From assembly GCA_900320925.1 (NCBI GenBank), contig ONUD01000069.1, forward strand, positions 1 to 30,367: a DNA stretch of 30,367 nucleotides, given 5' to 3'. A program made the translations under genes and the position numbers. This document shows, piece by piece, positions 1 through 8,944 of the stretch. How positions within the stretch are numbered: position 1 is the stretch's first letter; each line of letters begins with the position of its first letter. The notes beneath the pieces are model-generated. The model was not told the DNA's origin. It saw only the letters and a program-made list of their open reading frames with translations, and made no database searches. The DNA is from an uncultured Eubacteriales bacterium. Lineage in GTDB: Bacteria; Bacillota; Clostridia; Oscillospirales; Acutalibacteraceae.

Positions 1-1883
1 GTACACAAGGCAGGAATCCCCTCCAGTTCGATCATTCTGACTCCCTGCATGAACGGAAAGACATTTTTCATACGGACGCTTGTCATACAAGTGCTGATGT
101 AGTCCGAAAACTTGCCGTACAATTCTTCACGGTCATCAATAATCAGATACTTCACAGAATTGTCTATCAATTCCCGTTCAATGGCGGCGGCTTTTTCCAC
201 CAGTTCCTCATCAGCAGTATCAAACAGTGTTTCATCACTCACATTGCCGTACATAGCCTCCCTGCCAAGCATCAGGTTCTCGCTTTGAAGCAGTGATTTC
301 TCACATTCCGTGAAGTCATAGCCGCCCAGTGTAAACACTTCCACCGTTGTAGGAACATTTCTTTGTATTTTGTTAATGATATCAAAAAAATCAAATCCGT
401 TGATAAAAGAACAGATTCGATAATTGTCAGTGTCAATCCCCGTGGCATGAAACTCCTGCTCCAGCAGGGCAGTTTCTTCTTCATAGCGTGCCGTCATATA
501 GCTGCCAGATATTTTCAGCCGAGATTTTTCCATAAAATCCTTTTCAACAAAATAGCCGTTGACCAGTCCTGTCAGGATCAAAATACTGCAAATCGTATAG
601 ACGGCTTTGATAACACGTTTCTTTTGCACCCGTTTCAGGAAAAAGGCTGTCGGTACCATGCACAGCGGCAAAAAGACGAAATATCCCTTGAACATATACC
701 GTAAATTCCGAAAGACGGGCAGGCAGCTCAGAATCCGTGCAGTCGTTCCTCCCGTCATCATGGAAAAGAAAAAGAAAATTGCTGTCAATACACCAATCAA
801 AAACGCTCGCCTGTCACTCTGATGGAACAGTCCTTTCAGCATCCGTTTGGTTTCCTCATCACTTTGCTTCCTGACAGAGGGGTACCACTTGACGAACCAC
901 TGTATCCCTAAAAACAGCAGTCCGTAACCGCAAAAGGCAAATGCACCCGCATACAGGATAAGGGAAGCATCCCTTTCCTGCAAAGTAGCAGACGATGAAA
1001 ATACCGCCGTAAGCCCCCATTCCTCAAGCAGTTTTTTCGGCAGTAAACTCCCCAAAATCAGTTCCCGCCCTTGAAGGATATTATACGCAATATTATCTTT
1101 CACTTGGCTGTATGTTGCGGAACGGGCAGAAGACTGCATGAGCAGGACAAGCTGCGGCAGGCTCAAAAACACCCCTGTCAGGCAATTGGTCAACCCCTTG
1201 AGCAGATTCTTTTTTTTGCCGAAAATGCCCATGCACAGAACAATCATGGCATACAGGCAATACTGATAAATCGTATACTGCACATTGCCCAGAAGCAGAC
1301 TGAATGCCAGTATCACACCGCAGGCAATGTAGGATAATCGGGATTCTTTCAGCCTGAGAACGGTGTACAAAATCAGCGGAATGATGAAATAATTGTTGAA
1401 AATATAATACCAATAGCCAAACATATAGAATGCCGAACAGGAGGAATATGCCAACACCAACAACACGGATTTGTGTTCCGACAATCCCAGTTCCCTGCCG
1501 ACCAGAAATGCCATGCTATTGCCCAGTACCACCATGAGGATGATATAAAAGGAAATCGTTGCTCCCCAGCTTTTCCAAAATACAAAACGGTACACGATGT
1601 AAGACAGCAGCATCAGAGGATTGTTCAGACCGTAATACCCTTCATCGGCAATTTCCAGTCCCTTGCTCTGGAAAAAATCATAGTTAGGCATGATACCCGT
1701 GGAAAAGAACTGTTCGTATGCCTTGTCCATAATCGGCATCCACTGATTGCGGTTGTCATCGTACAAAAACATTTCGCTGCTGAATCCCGTGATACACAGC
1801 AGGAGCAGTATTGAAAAAACGGCAATGCCCAAAAGCCACAACCACTGTGTACGTCCGTTTTTCACTCCAAGAGCCTCCTCCAT
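1..1883 (-). CDS. YfhO-like polytopic membrane glycosyltransferase (GT-C type), C-terminus cut by window edge
   Basis: The minus-strand frame stays open from an ATG at 1883 to the left edge, giving about 627 visible residues with no stop. The first 30 residues hold a membrane segment (WLWLLGIAVFSILLLL). A loop with YDDNRNQW follows, as expected of a GT-C enzyme with acidic residues in its first extracytoplasmic loop. About ten hydrophobic spans run to roughly residue 470. After that comes a soluble domain that would face outside. This layout is that of YfhO-family proteins, which move a sugar from a lipid carrier to lipoteichoic acid in Bacillus and Listeria. The ATG lies 22 nt inside the end of the previous gene, suggesting translational coupling. 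GtrA and GT2 genes just upstream support the YfhO-like role. The acceptor and the sugar cannot be read from sequence. Other GT-C or DUF2079-like families are possible. Confidence 0.72.
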   Translation of the reverse strand, partial: MEEALGVKNGRTQWLWLLGIAVFSILLLLCITGFSSEMFLYDDNRNQWMPIMDKAYEQFFSTGIMPNYDFFQSKGLEIADEGYYGLNNPLMLLSYIVYRFVFWKSWGATISFYIILMVVLGNSMAFLVGRELGLSEHKSVLLVLAYSSCSAFYMFGYWYYIFNNYFIIPLILYTVLRLKESRLSYIACGVILAFSLLLGNVQYTIYQYCLYAMIVLCMGIFGKKKNLLKGLTNCLTGVFLSLPQLVLLMQSSARSATYSQVKDNIAYNILQGRELILGSLLPKKLLEEWGLTAVFSSSATLQERDASLILYAGAFAFCGYGLLFLGIQWFVKWYPSVRKQSDEETKRMLKGLFHQSDRRAFLIGVLTAIFFFFSMMTGGTTARILSCLPVFRNLRYMFKGYFVFLPLCMVPTAFFLKRVQKKRVIKAVYTICSILILTGLVNGYFVEKDFMEKSRLKISGSYMTARYEEETALLEQEFHATGIDTDNYRICSFINGFDFFDIINKIQRNVPTTVEVFTLGGYDFTECEKSLLQSENLMLGREAMYGNVSDETLFDTADEELVEKAAAIERELIDNSVKYLIIDDREELYGKFSDYISTCMTSVRMKNVFPFMQGVRMIELEGIPALC

Positions 1884-2470
1884 AAAGCGATATTCCTGTA
1901 TTTGCAGCAGACAGCATCAATTTGGATATGGTTTTCCTTGATAAAACGTGCATACGCAGTGATTTTTTCCTCCTGCCCCTGCAACTCGGGCGATACAATG
2001 CAAATACGATAGTCCATAGAATGCATTTCCTCTGCGGTTTGTCTGTCAAGGGGAAACTGCGTGAAACAGTCGACCCATACCCATTTTGCCCTGCCCTGCA
2101 TATGGCGGACAGTATCCATGCCCTCGTATTCCGAAAACCTGACAGCAATGTTATGTTCTCCCCTGTCCGAGAGCAGTTTCAGCATGGGAAATGTACTGTC
2201 AAGAAAAAAATAATCCTTTATCGGATACCGTTCCAGCAATTCTTTGATTTTCAGTTCGATTCGTTCACTCTTGACATTGATAATCATCGTGCCGCAGTGG
2301 TAGGCTTTCAGGTATTCTTCAAAGTCCTCGCCGTCTTTGAAAGGATCATGCTCCATGTAGAGCCTGCCGCCAAGGTCGTCCCTGACATCCAGTTCTACGC
2401 CGATTTCATCAGGCGTGGCAAGCATATCACTTTTTTTGTTTACTCTATGAGAAATGTATTCAATCATCAT
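1862..2470 (-). CDS. Small glycerophosphodiester phosphodiesterase-like (TIM-barrel) protein
   Basis: This is a 202-residue protein with no signal peptide. Near the N-terminus it carries ISHRVNK, then GVELDVR, then EHDPF. These match the order and spacing of the GDPD catalytic signature (HR, E-x-D, HD). It is shorter than ordinary GDPD enzymes of about 240 residues, and the PENT stretch after the HR motif is missing. It may therefore be a relative with a different phosphodiester substrate or a non-catalytic one. Its start overlaps the stop of the GT2 gene by 4 nt (ATGA), and its own end overlaps the next gene by 22 nt. A GDPD fold next to a YfhO-like enzyme fits a polymer or lipid containing glycerol phosphate. 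That link is an inference. Confidence 0.6.
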   Translation of the reverse strand: MMIEYISHRVNKKSDMLATPDEIGVELDVRDDLGGRLYMEHDPFKDGEDFEEYLKAYHCGTMIINVKSERIELKIKELLERYPIKDYFFLDSTFPMLKLLSDRGEHNIAVRFSEYEGMDTVRHMQGRAKWVWVDCFTQFPLDRQTAEEMHSMDYRICIVSPELQGQEEKITAYARFIKENHIQIDAVCCKYRNIALWRRLLE

Positions 2471-3165
2471 TTAATCCCTGCCTTTTTCAGTTTTTTAGAG
2501 AAGTCCAGCGTTCTTTTAATAAATTTCATTTTGGAACGGAAGCCCGTATTCCAATGGGACTGTCCGTGGATCCTTTCGGGAAACAGGACATCAAATCGTA
2601 TGATTTCCAGATTCTTCACGTTTGCCATGGACAGGGCATACAAGTCCAGTGCGAAATCATAGGGCGGTTCTTGCCATTCCTCAAAGAAGCTTCTCGGAAA
2701 AATATTCGGCTGTGCATTGATGTCATAGAGCTTCTGGTGGAGCAGGAGTGTTTCATAGACGCCCATGCCAAAGGTGAAAAAACGGTCAGAAAGCGGACGG
2801 TTTTTGCGTCTGCCCTTGATATAGAGGTTCGTCTGCTGTTTTTCACAGAGAATCTCAAAGCCTTTCAGCACATCTTTCGGGTCGGTCTGCATATCCGCAT
2901 GCGTCCAGCCGATATAGTCACTTTTGGCACTTTTCAGCCCTTGCAGGATTCCGTAACCGTAGCCCTGATTTTTCTCCACCGTCACCACCCTTGCGAATGG
3001 GTACTGCGGTACTAATTCGTCCATGACGGCACGGGAATTGTCGGTAGAGCCGTTGTTGACCAGCACCACCTCTACATTCGGTTTCATGCACGCACCAAAC
3101 CGTTCCAGAATCAGCGGAATATTCTCCGCTTCATTGTAGCATGGGATAATAATGGAAAGTGTCAC
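2467..3165 (-). CDS. Family 2 glycosyltransferase, DPM1/GtrB-like catalytic domain
   Basis: The gene encodes 232 residues and appears to start at a GTG preceded by AAAGGA. It shows the GT-A fold series SIIIPCYNEAENI, VLVNNGSTDNS, NQGYGYGILQGL and the metal-binding-site region THADMQTDP. These are hallmarks of enzymes that load a sugar from a nucleotide onto a polyprenyl phosphate (dolichol-phosphate mannose synthase, GtrB, CsbB). The two C-terminal membrane spans of GtrB and CsbB are missing, so it resembles the soluble DPM1 type. It lies between a GtrA gene upstream and a YfhO-like gene downstream. The expected job is making undecaprenyl-phosphate-sugar on the cytoplasmic face. The sugar is unknown. 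Confidence in the family is high, in the exact role moderate. Confidence 0.85.
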   Translation of the reverse strand: MTLSIIIPCYNEAENIPLILERFGACMKPNVEVVLVNNGSTDNSRAVMDELVPQYPFARVVTVEKNQGYGYGILQGLKSAKSDYIGWTHADMQTDPKDVLKGFEILCEKQQTNLYIKGRRKNRPLSDRFFTFGMGVYETLLLHQKLYDINAQPNIFPRSFFEEWQEPPYDFALDLYALSMANVKNLEIIRFDVLFPERIHGQSHWNTGFRSKMKFIKRTLDFSKKLKKAGIK

Positions 3166-3218
3166 TGTTATTCGTCCTTTCTATCAGAGTGAAGTGTGAA
3201 GAGTGGAGCAGTAAGTCA

Positions 3219-3611
3219 CTACTGCTTTGCTTTTCTGAAAACAAAGAATTTCTGCCCGAAGAAGTTCAGGACAGTACTCACACCGGTTGCACACAAAAAG
3301 CCAAGAAGCTGTATATTGATGAAGTACAGCACCGCAGAATTGACAGCGGTATTGATGAGAGCCGTGCAGGCATACAGGATGGCATACTTGATGATTTCCG
3401 TAAAAGAAAATCGTTTGGCTTCAAATGTCCATAATTTATTGATGATAAATCCGACAATGGAACCGCAGATGAAAGAAATCGCTTTTGCCACTGCCAGATC
3501 CATGCCGAGGAACTGCAGGAGCCAGTACATCCCTGCATCAGTCAGCACGGCACTGCCGCCCCCGACAAGAAATTTCAGTATCTCTTTGATGTTAAAGTCC
3601 GATCGTTTCAA
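3219..3611 (-). CDS. GtrA-family membrane protein (putative lipid-linked sugar flippase)
   Basis: The protein has four hydrophobic spans in about 130 residues, with the GtrA-type pattern EILKFLVGGG, an early loop, SFICGSIVGFIINKLWTF and a final NFFGQKFFVF. GtrA/GtcA proteins are thought to flip polyprenyl-phosphate sugars outward. The frame opens at a GTG at 3650, but that has no ribosome binding site and overlaps the previous gene by 59 nt. I chose the TTG at 3611, which has AGGGGA five bases upstream and overlaps by only 20 nt. The usual GtrA family start, just before a KFLVGG motif, also fits. It lies directly upstream of the GT2 gene, its typical partner. Confidence 0.88.
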   Translation of the reverse strand: MKRSDFNIKEILKFLVGGGSAVLTDAGMYWLLQFLGMDLAVAKAISFICGSIVGFIINKLWTFEAKRFSFTEIIKYAILYACTALINTAVNSAVLYFINIQLLGFLCATGVSTVLNFFGQKFFVFRKAKQ

Positions 3612-4275
3612 AATATCCCCTGATTTCTCTGTAATTTGAACAGCACACACAGTGGTCGGCCGTTTGATTGGAAAGGTAAATCGCTTTCATGCCTGCACGA
3701 GAAGCTCCAACAATATCTCGCTGATAGTCGTCACCAATGTAAACACACTCTGCGGGCAGGACACCCAATTTTTGGAGTGTCATCTGATACATGACAGCAG
3801 ACGGTTTTTCTGCCCCCGCCTCTTCACTGGACACCATGCAATCAATTTTGTGTTCAATACCGAGCCGCAGAATTTTCCGGAACTGGATATGAGCCGTCAT
3901 GTCGGTACAAATGGCGGTGCGGATATTTTTTTGCTTGAGAGAATCCAGCAATGCTCCTGCACCATCGTACAGTTCCATTTTTTCAAGGAAGTGTGTCCAG
4001 TAAGCATCATACATCGGCAGGGCATGACTAAACGGATGGATGTCCAGCAGTTCGGCACATCGCTGACAATACAGGATACGATTATGCCGTGCCGCACAGT
4101 CATAGGGAAGATGGTGTTTGATGTCTTCTCTCGCCTGTGCAAAAGCCTGTGCAAAGCGACTTGCCTCAATTCCCAAAGAACATACATACTCTTTCAGTTT
4201 TTCATAACCGTATTGATGGCACGGGTCATAAGGGTACAGGGTGTTGTCAAGGTCAAATATCACAGCTTTGAGCAT
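3592..4275 (-). CDS. HAD-superfamily hydrolase (phosphatase, subfamily IA type)
   Basis: The 227-residue protein opens with the HAD motif I, FDLDNTLYPYD, with nucleophile D8 and acid/base D10. Motif II lies near TAICTDM, the motif III lysine in AEKPSAVMYQ, and motif IV in YIGDDYQRDIVGASRAG. The helical cap between motifs I and II places it near the pyrimidine 5-nucleotidase and sugar-phosphatase group. Its ATG follows the stop of the kinase-fusion gene with no gap and is preceded by AAGGTGG. In this operon the likely substrate is a phosphorylated sugar or polyol made by the aldolase or kinase. That is context inference, since HAD substrates cannot be read reliably from sequence. Confidence 0.85.
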   Translation of the reverse strand: MLKAVIFDLDNTLYPYDPCHQYGYEKLKEYVCSLGIEASRFAQAFAQAREDIKHHLPYDCAARHNRILYCQRCAELLDIHPFSHALPMYDAYWTHFLEKMELYDGAGALLDSLKQKNIRTAICTDMTAHIQFRKILRLGIEHKIDCMVSSEEAGAEKPSAVMYQMTLQKLGVLPAECVYIGDDYQRDIVGASRAGMKAIYLSNQTADHCVCCSNYREIRGYFETIGL

Positions 4276-6342
4276 TCAATTTCCACCTTCCGTAATTTTA
4301 TGGATCACCATCAGGAGAATGATTTGCAGGATACGGTTATGCACACTGCCGCAGTCCGAGAAATCTCCGTACAACTCCTCAAAATCCGTAATGAGATTTT
4401 CGGCAATATGTCGGAAAGGAATGGATTGTTGTGTATTGGTGGTAGAGCCGTCAACAATAATCGTCTGCATATCGGGGTCACTGCAAAAATCAAAATCCGT
4501 CTTGATACCGTACTGTTCCAGAATGGTCAGGAACGGTTCAATGTTGATGGCAGAGCTTAAAGTGATTTTCATGCTGATCTGTTCTTCATGGTCAGCCTCA
4601 AAATCATCGGTCAGTCCGCTGTCATAGTACTCGATAATGAGATTGGCGTAGTCTTTCTGGGGCAGGATATATTTGACAAAATCTCCTCGTCTTTGTTCGA
4701 TTTGTCGGCGGATACCGTCCATCGAATAGCCCCGCTTGCCAATATCCCGCCGGCACTTCCAGAATACCCGCAGTCTGTCATCGGTATGGAGGAAGATTTT
4801 TAAATCGAGATTTTTCCGCATTTGCGGCAGATACAGAGAATGCAGACCGGAAATGACAATAAACCGTTCGGGTTTGATAGTATGGCTGGGCGTAAAGGTA
4901 CCCGTATTATGGTCATAGTCCACACGCTGGACATTTTCGCCGTTTCTCAGCGTGGCAATATCATGTGCCTGCCGATAGAGGAAATTGGCTTTAGGATTGA
5001 GGTGGGTATACTTTTCCCAGTGTTTTTCCCCACGCTCCCATTTGTGGTCGCCGTCACCTTCAATCAGGAGAATATTTTTCTGTCCGAGTGTGGCTGTGAG
5101 AATGTCATTCAAAGAGGATTTGCCTGTACCGCTGTCACCGGAAATTCCAATGGTAAAAGGAATCTTCCTGCGTTTGTACAGGGCATTGCTGCTGATACCG
5201 TACTGGTAGATGGCGGCAATCACAAACAGCATAGCGGCAGACATGACCGTAAACACAAGATTGACAACCGTGGCATTGCCGATTTTCAGGAAATCCAGGG
5301 AGTATCCCATAAAGTAAATATCCACATAGTTGGCACGGTGGCAGAAAATGAAGAACAGCAGGTACATGGCATTCATCACATAATACAGTGCCAGCTTGCT
5401 CTTTTTATGCTTCTGCCCGACAAAGATTGCCGATGTGAACGGCACAATCCACACAAACCACCCCGGCATGGGGGAAACGAATATCAGAAAGACGGCAAAT
5501 AAAATGCCGCAGAAGCTGAATGTCAGATCCCGTCCGATTCTTGTCACGGTAAAGATGTGGATATAGATAGCCGCTACCGTGAATACGGCCAGATACAGCT
5601 TTACATCGCCAAAGGACAGGTAGACGTTCATGGCAGAGTTCTGCACCTTGTTCATCAGCACCGTATAGAAAAAGGCTTCTCCCATGAAAGGAGCAATAAT
5701 CGCCGTGGAGAGAGCCAGAAACAGCATGACCAGCAAAATGGTGCGAACCGACTTTTTTCTTCGGAAACAGTAGTAAAACAGCAGCGGTACCACGGCAAGC
5801 ATACTTTGTTTGCTCATGACGGAGAGCGTCAGGAACACCACAAAGCGAATATCAGCATATTTTTGCTGCCCGAAGAGGTAGTACAGTGATACGGTCAGCA
5901 ATCCGACAGGAATGATGTCAAGCTGCCCATGCATATACACGGCATACAGAATAACAGGCGAGCTGTAATATACGTAAGTCAACAGTTTTTTTTGCTGTGG
6001 GAACATTTTCACCAGAAACAACAGTGTCACTCCGTCAAACACCAGCAAAGGCAGTTTAAATAGGACGTTTTGTAAAAAAATACTCCCGAATGACAGGTAT
6101 TTTGACAGTACCCCTCCTGCACTCATGATGAACAGCATCACAGGAGGATACGGGAAGGCATCCGTGATTCCTCTCTCGTAAAACAAATTGTAGGGGTTAA
6201 AATTATCGTTGGTAAATTCCCTGATAAACGGCATGAACAATTCATTCTGGTAATCAGAGGAAAACAGTCCCAATAAAACGATCTTCACCACTGTCAGTGC
6301 AGCGATAAAAATCAGTATTGATCGATTTTTTTTCATATCCAT
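4276..6342 (-). CDS. Fusion of GT-C-like membrane glycosyltransferase and uridine kinase/phosphoribulokinase-like P-loop kinase
   Basis: This 688-residue protein has two unlike halves. Residues 1-385 hold about ten membrane spans with an acidic first loop and the motif YMHGQLDIIP (136-145). That motif is typical of GT87/PIG-M-like enzymes using lipid-linked sugars. Residues 395-600 form a cytosolic kinase with Walker A GISGDSGTGKSS (399-410), a VDYDHNTGTF segment, FIVISGLHSLYLP, then FLHTDDRLRVFWKCRRDIGKRG. This series matches the uridine kinase/phosphoribulokinase family. About 85 more residues lack a recognised domain. No stop or frame break separates the halves. It abuts its neighbours on both sides with no spacer. 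The substrate is unlikely to be free uridine. A sugar, polyol or lipid-linked intermediate is more plausible. Confidence 0.8.
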   Translation of the reverse strand: MDMKKNRSILIFIAALTVVKIVLLGLFSSDYQNELFMPFIREFTNDNFNPYNLFYERGITDAFPYPPVMLFIMSAGGVLSKYLSFGSIFLQNVLFKLPLLVFDGVTLLFLVKMFPQQKKLLTYVYYSSPVILYAVYMHGQLDIIPVGLLTVSLYYLFGQQKYADIRFVVFLTLSVMSKQSMLAVVPLLFYYCFRRKKSVRTILLVMLFLALSTAIIAPFMGEAFFYTVLMNKVQNSAMNVYLSFGDVKLYLAVFTVAAIYIHIFTVTRIGRDLTFSFCGILFAVFLIFVSPMPGWFVWIVPFTSAIFVGQKHKKSKLALYYVMNAMYLLFFIFCHRANYVDIYFMGYSLDFLKIGNATVVNLVFTVMSAAMLFVIAAIYQYGISSNALYKRRKIPFTIGISGDSGTGKSSLNDILTATLGQKNILLIEGDGDHKWERGEKHWEKYTHLNPKANFLYRQAHDIATLRNGENVQRVDYDHNTGTFTPSHTIKPERFIVISGLHSLYLPQMRKNLDLKIFLHTDDRLRVFWKCRRDIGKRGYSMDGIRRQIEQRRGDFVKYILPQKDYANLIIEYYDSGLTDDFEADHEEQISMKITLSSAINIEPFLTILEQYGIKTDFDFCSDPDMQTIIVDGSTTNTQQSIPFRHIAENLITDFEELYGDFSDCGSVHNRILQIILLMVIHKITEGGN

Positions 6343-7908
6343 TTATCCCAAAAAAGCGTCACTTTCGGCAAACTCCCGCCAATACTTCATACAGTTTTCA
6401 TAGTACTCGTATTCTCCCGGTGTTCCCCAGCCGATATATCTTTCTATTTCAAAGACCTTGGTTTTCAGCCCGTTTAAAACAGCATATTTCACCACTTGGT
6501 CAGCATAAAATTCGTTGTTGATACGGTCATTGGCTCGTATCATCTGCTCCGCACAGGATACAAAATCCCGTCCGTGACGGAACCAGAAGGTGGCAACCAC
6601 GGCATGATCCTTCATCGGTGTGTCGGAAATCGGCTTCTTGACCGATACATCCGTCACATTGTCATCCCCGTCCACAGCAATCCAGCCGTACGCATTCGGA
6701 TTGTCCAGCACTCTCGGGTCATGCCGATAGGTAAATACAAGCACCTCGCTTTCCTCCATAACCTTTTGCAATTTCACGGCATTATACACCATCCCGTTGT
6801 CACAGCCGGCAATCAGGAGCGGACGGTCATTGTCAATGAACTGCTTTGCCATTAAACAGGTACTTGCCTGTCCTTCTGTCAGTCTGTCCAGTGTGAGGAA
6901 ACGTGCAAGAGGGAAATTCTCCCGAATGACCGCTTCGGTGCCGTCAGCCTTGTGGAAATCCCTGTCCACGAAAATGACATTGCTGCCGTCCGCTTTCACA
7001 AACGGAACATCGCTGACCGCTTCCACCACCATCGGACGCTTCAAACCATCTCTGTGGCTTGTAGTGGGAATGGCGGGCTTGCTGACAGAATAGCCTGCTT
7101 CGGCAAAACGTTTTCCTTCTCCTGCCATTGGTATCAGTATATTGGTATCCTGCTTCACACAGTCAAGCCAAAATACATACTCTCTCATATCCTCGGGTGT
7201 CCCCCACTGGCAGAACTTCTCCACATTGGCAGGTACCCAGACTTGCAAGCCGTCCCTGACAAGAAAATTATAAATCAGGCTGGCATAAAATTCCCCGTTG
7301 ATGGTCTGATGGCTCTTCATCAGTTCCCGTGCATAGTACTTCATGGTTTTGCCGCTTTTGAAATAGTACACCCCGGGGGAGTGAAGGGCATTGTATTTGT
7401 TTTCTGCAAATGAATACTTTTCCCTGATTTCTATCAGGTTGTCGTTTTCATCCGTCAGACAGGAGGCATATACATTCTGTTTCGGGGCAAGGTTCGGGTG
7501 GAATCCCGTATAGCACGGCACAGCACCGTCACAGTCTCTTTCGACAGCTTGACGGCAAAAAGCGGCATAGTCCCATGTCATGTAAAAATCACAGTAGTTG
7601 ATGATACACGGCTCATCATCCGCAATGACAGACTCTGCACGCAGCACATCTGCCACAGGTCCCTGCTTTGTCCAGTCCCGCACAGCAAAGATCGTTCCCA
7701 TTCTCTCCAGCAAGGGACGCATTTCGGGGATGGTCTGCAAATGCTCTTCCCTGCAAATAAACAGAAATTCATCCTTTTCCGTATACATCCCCTTGACGAT
7801 CCATTCGATCATCGGCTTTCCGTTGACTCTGATAAGGGGTTTCAGTGTTTTGTAGCCTGCTGCCACAAATCTGGAACCATATCCTGTCATAGGAATGATA
7901 ATTTTCAT
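6343..7908 (-). CDS. Tandem-domain sugar-phosphate nucleotidyltransferase-like protein
   Basis: The protein of about 521 residues contains two copies of a nucleotidyltransferase fold. The first begins MKIIIPMTGYGSRF, with KPLIRVNGKPMIEW following. The second begins near residue 256 with ILIPMAGEGKRF. Each copy ends alike, with INGEFYAS then WGTPEDM in copy one, and INNEFYAD then WGTPGEYEYY in copy two. This shows an internal duplication. NYCDFY and AGCDNGM occupy the metal-binding Asp position. I chose the ATG at 7908, because the GTG at 7917 is part of the ribosome binding site AAGGTGA. The family joins NTP to a sugar, polyol or choline phosphate. Which nucleotide and which substrate are unknown, and one copy may be regulatory. 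Confidence 0.8.
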   Translation of the reverse strand: MKIIIPMTGYGSRFVAAGYKTLKPLIRVNGKPMIEWIVKGMYTEKDEFLFICREEHLQTIPEMRPLLERMGTIFAVRDWTKQGPVADVLRAESVIADDEPCIINYCDFYMTWDYAAFCRQAVERDCDGAVPCYTGFHPNLAPKQNVYASCLTDENDNLIEIREKYSFAENKYNALHSPGVYYFKSGKTMKYYARELMKSHQTINGEFYASLIYNFLVRDGLQVWVPANVEKFCQWGTPEDMREYVFWLDCVKQDTNILIPMAGEGKRFAEAGYSVSKPAIPTTSHRDGLKRPMVVEAVSDVPFVKADGSNVIFVDRDFHKADGTEAVIRENFPLARFLTLDRLTEGQASTCLMAKQFIDNDRPLLIAGCDNGMVYNAVKLQKVMEESEVLVFTYRHDPRVLDNPNAYGWIAVDGDDNVTDVSVKKPISDTPMKDHAVVATFWFRHGRDFVSCAEQMIRANDRINNEFYADQVVKYAVLNGLKTKVFEIERYIGWGTPGEYEYYENCMKYWREFAESDAFLG

Positions 7909-7918
7909 GTTATTCACC

Positions 7919-8911
7919 TTATTTCATTTGTTTTCTGTATTTTTCGGCATCCCAATTGGTCAGAAAGGACTGTTCCCTGCCGGAGATGGGAAGGATTTCC
8001 CTGCTGCCGGCAGACAGGCTGACTTTGGCACTGAATGACAGGACACTTTCTATATCGACAGCTTTCTTGATGTCGGGTGCAAGGATATAAACTTCCCCTC
8101 CCGCCAATACAACGCTTGGCAGAGGATTCGGCAATTCTATACTATTTGTAATATCCGGAATAGTTTCACCGCCGTATACAATGCAGTCCGGACAGAAATC
8201 ATACTGCCACATCCTGCCCTTTTCCAAAGCCTGACAAATATATTTGTTTTCGGAATGATAGACAATTCCCTGAAAATCAGGGTGCTGCTGCCGGATTCCT
8301 TTATAAATGCAAGAGGTCATTTTGTCAGCCTGTTCCGAAATGCCGAGAGAACGGCTGATTTTGTCAAGCACCGCTTGTGTTTTGTCAAGGACATAGACCG
8401 CACTGTCACCGCTGACAATCATGCCGTGGTTCTGCAAAAAGATTATTTCAGGCGGCTCAGACCTTTCTTTATACGCATTGTATAATTCAATTCCCAGCTG
8501 TAAACCCGGAGTATGATATCCAATCAGGAGTGCCTGAGGGAAGAGTGCCTGCAATTCGTCCATGCCGCCTTTTGTGGAAAGGAGGACATTGGCGGCGACG
8601 GGGTGTGTATGCAGGGTATAGGTTCCTGTAAAGGAGTGCAGGAAGGTTTCAATTGACGGTCTTGCACCGCTGACTAATGCTTTTTGCAGAATATCATTTT
8701 CAGAGCATCCTGTCTGAAGCAGTTCTGTAATGATACGATAATTGACAACAGACATCCCGCTGTTTTCCGTCACCTCGGCAAGCCTGACCCCTGATGATTT
8801 GATATACATGAGGGTGTCGGAAATTTTCACAGAGGTATTGCCGCCCGCTGCCTGGATCCAGTCCGCTCTCATACCCGCAAATACCGACAAATAGGCAAAA
8901 TCTTTTAACAT
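7919..8911 (-). CDS. Class II aldolase/adducin-domain protein
   Basis: This is the first gene of the operon. Counting from the ATG at 8911 it has about 330 residues. It shows the class II aldolase series AGGNTSVK (22-29, phosphate binding), ARPSIETFLH with the likely catalytic Glu at 88, the zinc ligands in HTHPVAAN (H101, H103) and NHGMIVSG (H162). The family cleaves or forms sugar phosphates such as fuculose, rhamnulose or ribulose phosphates, using a divalent metal. About 130 further residues after the core have no match I recognise. Four in-frame ATG or GTG codons lie at the start. The one at 8911 is best placed behind GGTGA. In this operon it may make or isomerise a small phosphorylated sugar for the nucleotidyltransferase. 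Confidence 0.83.
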   Translation of the reverse strand: MLKDFAYLSVFAGMRADWIQAAGGNTSVKISDTLMYIKSSGVRLAEVTENSGMSVVNYRIITELLQTGCSENDILQKALVSGARPSIETFLHSFTGTYTLHTHPVAANVLLSTKGGMDELQALFPQALLIGYHTPGLQLGIELYNAYKERSEPPEIIFLQNHGMIVSGDSAVYVLDKTQAVLDKISRSLGISEQADKMTSCIYKGIRQQHPDFQGIVYHSENKYICQALEKGRMWQYDFCPDCIVYGGETIPDITNSIELPNPLPSVVLAGGEVYILAPDIKKAVDIESVLSFSAKVSLSAGSREILPISGREQSFLTNWDAEKYRKQMK

Positions 8912-8944
8912 CTTCATCACCATTCTGTATAAAATTCATTTTTT

